From Syntrophaceae bacterium (lineage in GTDB: Bacteria; Desulfobacterota; Syntrophia; Syntrophales; UBA2185), in the NCBI GenBank assembly GCA_017885225.1, contig JAFNGM010000269.1, positions 5,798 to 13,356 on the forward strand: DNA of 7,559 bases, read 5' to 3'. Position 1 is the first letter of the stretch; each line of letters starts with the position of its first letter. This document shows, piece after piece, positions 6,187-7,559 of this stretch. The translations under genes were made by a program, and so were the position numbers. Below the pieces are notes generated by a model. It saw only the letters and a list, made by a program, of their open reading frames with translations, searched no databases and was not told where the DNA came from.

Positions 6187-7017
6187 ATGAGAACGGATTT
6201 CTGGAAGAGGTTTTGGAAAAATAAAATCGCGGTAGTCGGAAGCTGCGTAGTCGCCGTGTTATTTATAATTTCCATTCTCGCGCCGTGGATCGCTCCGCAT
6301 GATCCCAATGAAATCAATCTTGCCAGGGTGCTTGCCGCGCCGTCAGCGAGCCACCTGTGCGGGACGGATCAGCTTGGTAGGGATGTCCTCTCGCGGATGA
6401 TATGGGGGGCCAGGATATCGCTGAAGGTAGGATTTGTAGCCACCGGAATTGCCATTCTCATCGGGGCAATCCTGGGTGCCGTCGCGGGATATTATGGAAG
6501 GTGGATAGATGTCGTGATTATGAGGTTTGTGGATATCATGCTCTGCTTTCCGACGTTTTTCCTGATTCTTGCCGTTATTGCGCTGCTTGAACCCTCCATC
6601 TGGAACATCATGATTATCATTGGATTGACCGGGTGGATGGGGGTCACGCGCCTGGTGCGGGCTGATTTCACGTCGTTGAAAGAAAGGGATTTCGTGCGGG
6701 CAGCGAGAGCAATCGGTGCGGGCGATCTGCGGATCATCTTTATCCATATTCTGCCGAATGCAATGGCATCCGTCCTTGTCGCCGCGACACTGGGTGTTGC
6801 CGGCGCCATCCTCACGGAGTCGGCCCTCAGCTTTTTAGGTATCGGCGTGCAGCCGCCGACGCCAAGCTGGGGAAATATTCTCACCGCCGGGAAAGACAAC
6901 ATCGATATCGCCTGGTGGCTTTCACTCTATCCCGGGTTGGCAATCCTGATTACTGTGCTCGGATATAACCTGCTGGGCGAGGGAATTCGGGATTCCCTCG
7001 ATCCGAGACTCAGGTGA
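6187..7017 (+). CDS. ABC transporter permease, DppC/OppC type (dipeptide/oligopeptide/nickel family)
   Basis: This is the partner permease subunit of the peptide/nickel-type importer, 276 residues. The N-terminal OppC_N-type segment KNKIAVVGSCVVAVLFIISI (12-31) is the first membrane helix, ending in LAPWIAPHDPNEINL. The signature CGTDQLGRDVLSRMIWGARISL starts at 58. Helices follow near 81-101, 119-135, 139-152, 193-213 and 246-264. The EAA loop RDFVRAARAIGAGD through HILPNAMAS (167-195) contacts the ATPase. FLGIGVQPPTPSWGNIL (216-232) and the C-terminal GEGIRDSLDPRLR are strongly typical of DppC. The start is ATG 6187, 10 nt after the dppB-type stop, with a weak AGAGAT upstream; a longer in-frame start at 6127 would overlap the previous gene by 50 nt and add unrelated residues. 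It is probably co-transcribed with the preceding permease. The substrate is unknown. Confidence 0.95.
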   Translation: MRTDFWKRFWKNKIAVVGSCVVAVLFIISILAPWIAPHDPNEINLARVLAAPSASHLCGTDQLGRDVLSRMIWGARISLKVGFVATGIAILIGAILGAVAGYYGRWIDVVIMRFVDIMLCFPTFFLILAVIALLEPSIWNIMIIIGLTGWMGVTRLVRADFTSLKERDFVRAARAIGAGDLRIIFIHILPNAMASVLVAATLGVAGAILTESALSFLGIGVQPPTPSWGNILTAGKDNIDIAWWLSLYPGLAILITVLGYNLLGEGIRDSLDPRLR

Positions 7018-7031
7018 GGGAGCTTTTGCAT

Positions 7032-7559
7032 ATGAAAAAAGATGAAGCAAAGACAAAAGAGCAGCTTTTAAAAGAGTTGAAGGAAATGCGTCGACAGGTT
7101 GCCGAATTGCAAGATGGAGAAGCCCATCACGAGCAGACGGAAGAGGCCCTGAAAGAGAGCGAAAGGCGATACCGACGCATTACGGAGGCTATCACTGACT
7201 ACATCTATACGGTGCGCATCGAAGGTGGAAGGGCAATGGAAACCCGCCATGGAGCAGGTTGTCTGGCTGTTACGGGCTACACAGAAGAGGAATTTACCGC
7301 TGATCCGTACCTGTGGATTCGCATGGTCGCGGCAGAGGATCGCAGTGCGGTGCAAGATCACGCCGGGCGCGTGTTGGCGCGAGGAGATATCCCGGCCCTT
7401 GAACACCGCATCATACGAAAGGACGGAATGGTGCGATGGGTGAGGAATACGCCTGTTCTGAGGCGTGACAATCACGGCAATATTCAGGCGTATGATGGCT
7501 TGATTCAGGATATTACTGAGCGCAAGAGGGCGGAGAAGGCGCTTCAGGAGAGTGAAGAG
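7032..7559 (+). CDS. PAS domain-containing sensor protein (probable histidine kinase or diguanylate cyclase), N-terminal part
   Basis: The first 176 codons of a longer gene are visible and remain open at the window edge. Residues 1-48 are charged and heptad-like (KEQLLKELKEMRRQVAEL) and probably form a coiled coil. Residues about 45-165 form a PAS domain: ESERRYRRITEAITDYIYTV begins it, GYTEEEF and DPYLWIRMVAAEDRSAV are PAS_3-type motifs, and HRIIRKDGMVRWVRNTPVLR through GLIQDITERKRAE is the PAC half. The final LQESEE repeats the linker before the first PAS, suggesting a second PAS follows. No membrane helix or signal peptide appears in the visible part, so it seems cytosolic so far. The output domain lies outside the window; a histidine kinase is commonest for this layout, but a GGDEF protein is possible. 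ATG 7032 has GAGGGAG (7016-7022) 9 nt upstream, overlapping the previous TGA, so coupling to the permease gene is likely. Confidence 0.88.
   Translation, partial: MKKDEAKTKEQLLKELKEMRRQVAELQDGEAHHEQTEEALKESERRYRRITEAITDYIYTVRIEGGRAMETRHGAGCLAVTGYTEEEFTADPYLWIRMVAAEDRSAVQDHAGRVLARGDIPALEHRIIRKDGMVRWVRNTPVLRRDNHGNIQAYDGLIQDITERKRAEKALQESEE

Noticed and set aside
1..7559. CRISPR arrays, tRNA/rRNA genes, insertion sequences or phage attachment sites.
   Set aside because: No regularly spaced direct repeats, tRNA-like cloverleaf with CCA-type end, transposase motifs or long terminal inverted repeats were seen on either strand.

Overview
The window looks like a chromosomal segment of a Gram-negative anaerobe-type bacterium, most likely a deltaproteobacterium (Thermodesulfobacteriota, perhaps Syntrophales-like). 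The grounds are mid-range GC, a stand-alone ADP-heptose synthesis gene (so lipopolysaccharide), a true DksA, frequent TTG starts, a PAS-type sensor with coiled-coil linkers, and G-rich 'CAGGGGGCAGGG' intergenic repeats. The lineage is inferred from protein style and layout only.

Left half (1-4010, minus strand): five housekeeping genes read leftward in the order rsfS, comFC, rfaE2 (hldE C-domain type), dksA, priA. Gaps are 2, 22, 88 and 11 nt. rsfS-comFC-rfaE2 looks like one transcription unit from a promoter near 4071-4100. dksA-priA has its own candidate promoter in the 88-nt gap but could also receive read-through. PriA is cut by the window edge inside helicase motif V.

Middle (4011-4362): a divergent intergenic region of about 350 nt. 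It holds the rsfS promoter and Shine-Dalgarno (SD) sequence on the left, a short G-rich repeat, and a strong hairpin just before the rightward gene set. I see no gene I can defend there.

Right half (4363-7559, plus strand): a TIM-barrel sugar-phosphate isomerase/epimerase-like protein, a DppB/OppB-type permease, a DppC/OppC-type permease, and the N-terminal part of a PAS sensor protein. Gaps are 47, 10 and 14 nt, so they could be co-transcribed. The 47-nt gap is mostly a G-rich repeat that also supplies the permease's ribosome binding site. The permease pair has no substrate-binding protein or ATPase gene beside it in the window.

The gene content is ordinary and I found no clear new system. 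The items most worth checking are the G-rich repeat acting as a translation-initiation region, the hairpin in the divergent region, and the orphan permease pair next to an uncharacterised isomerase and a PAS sensor.
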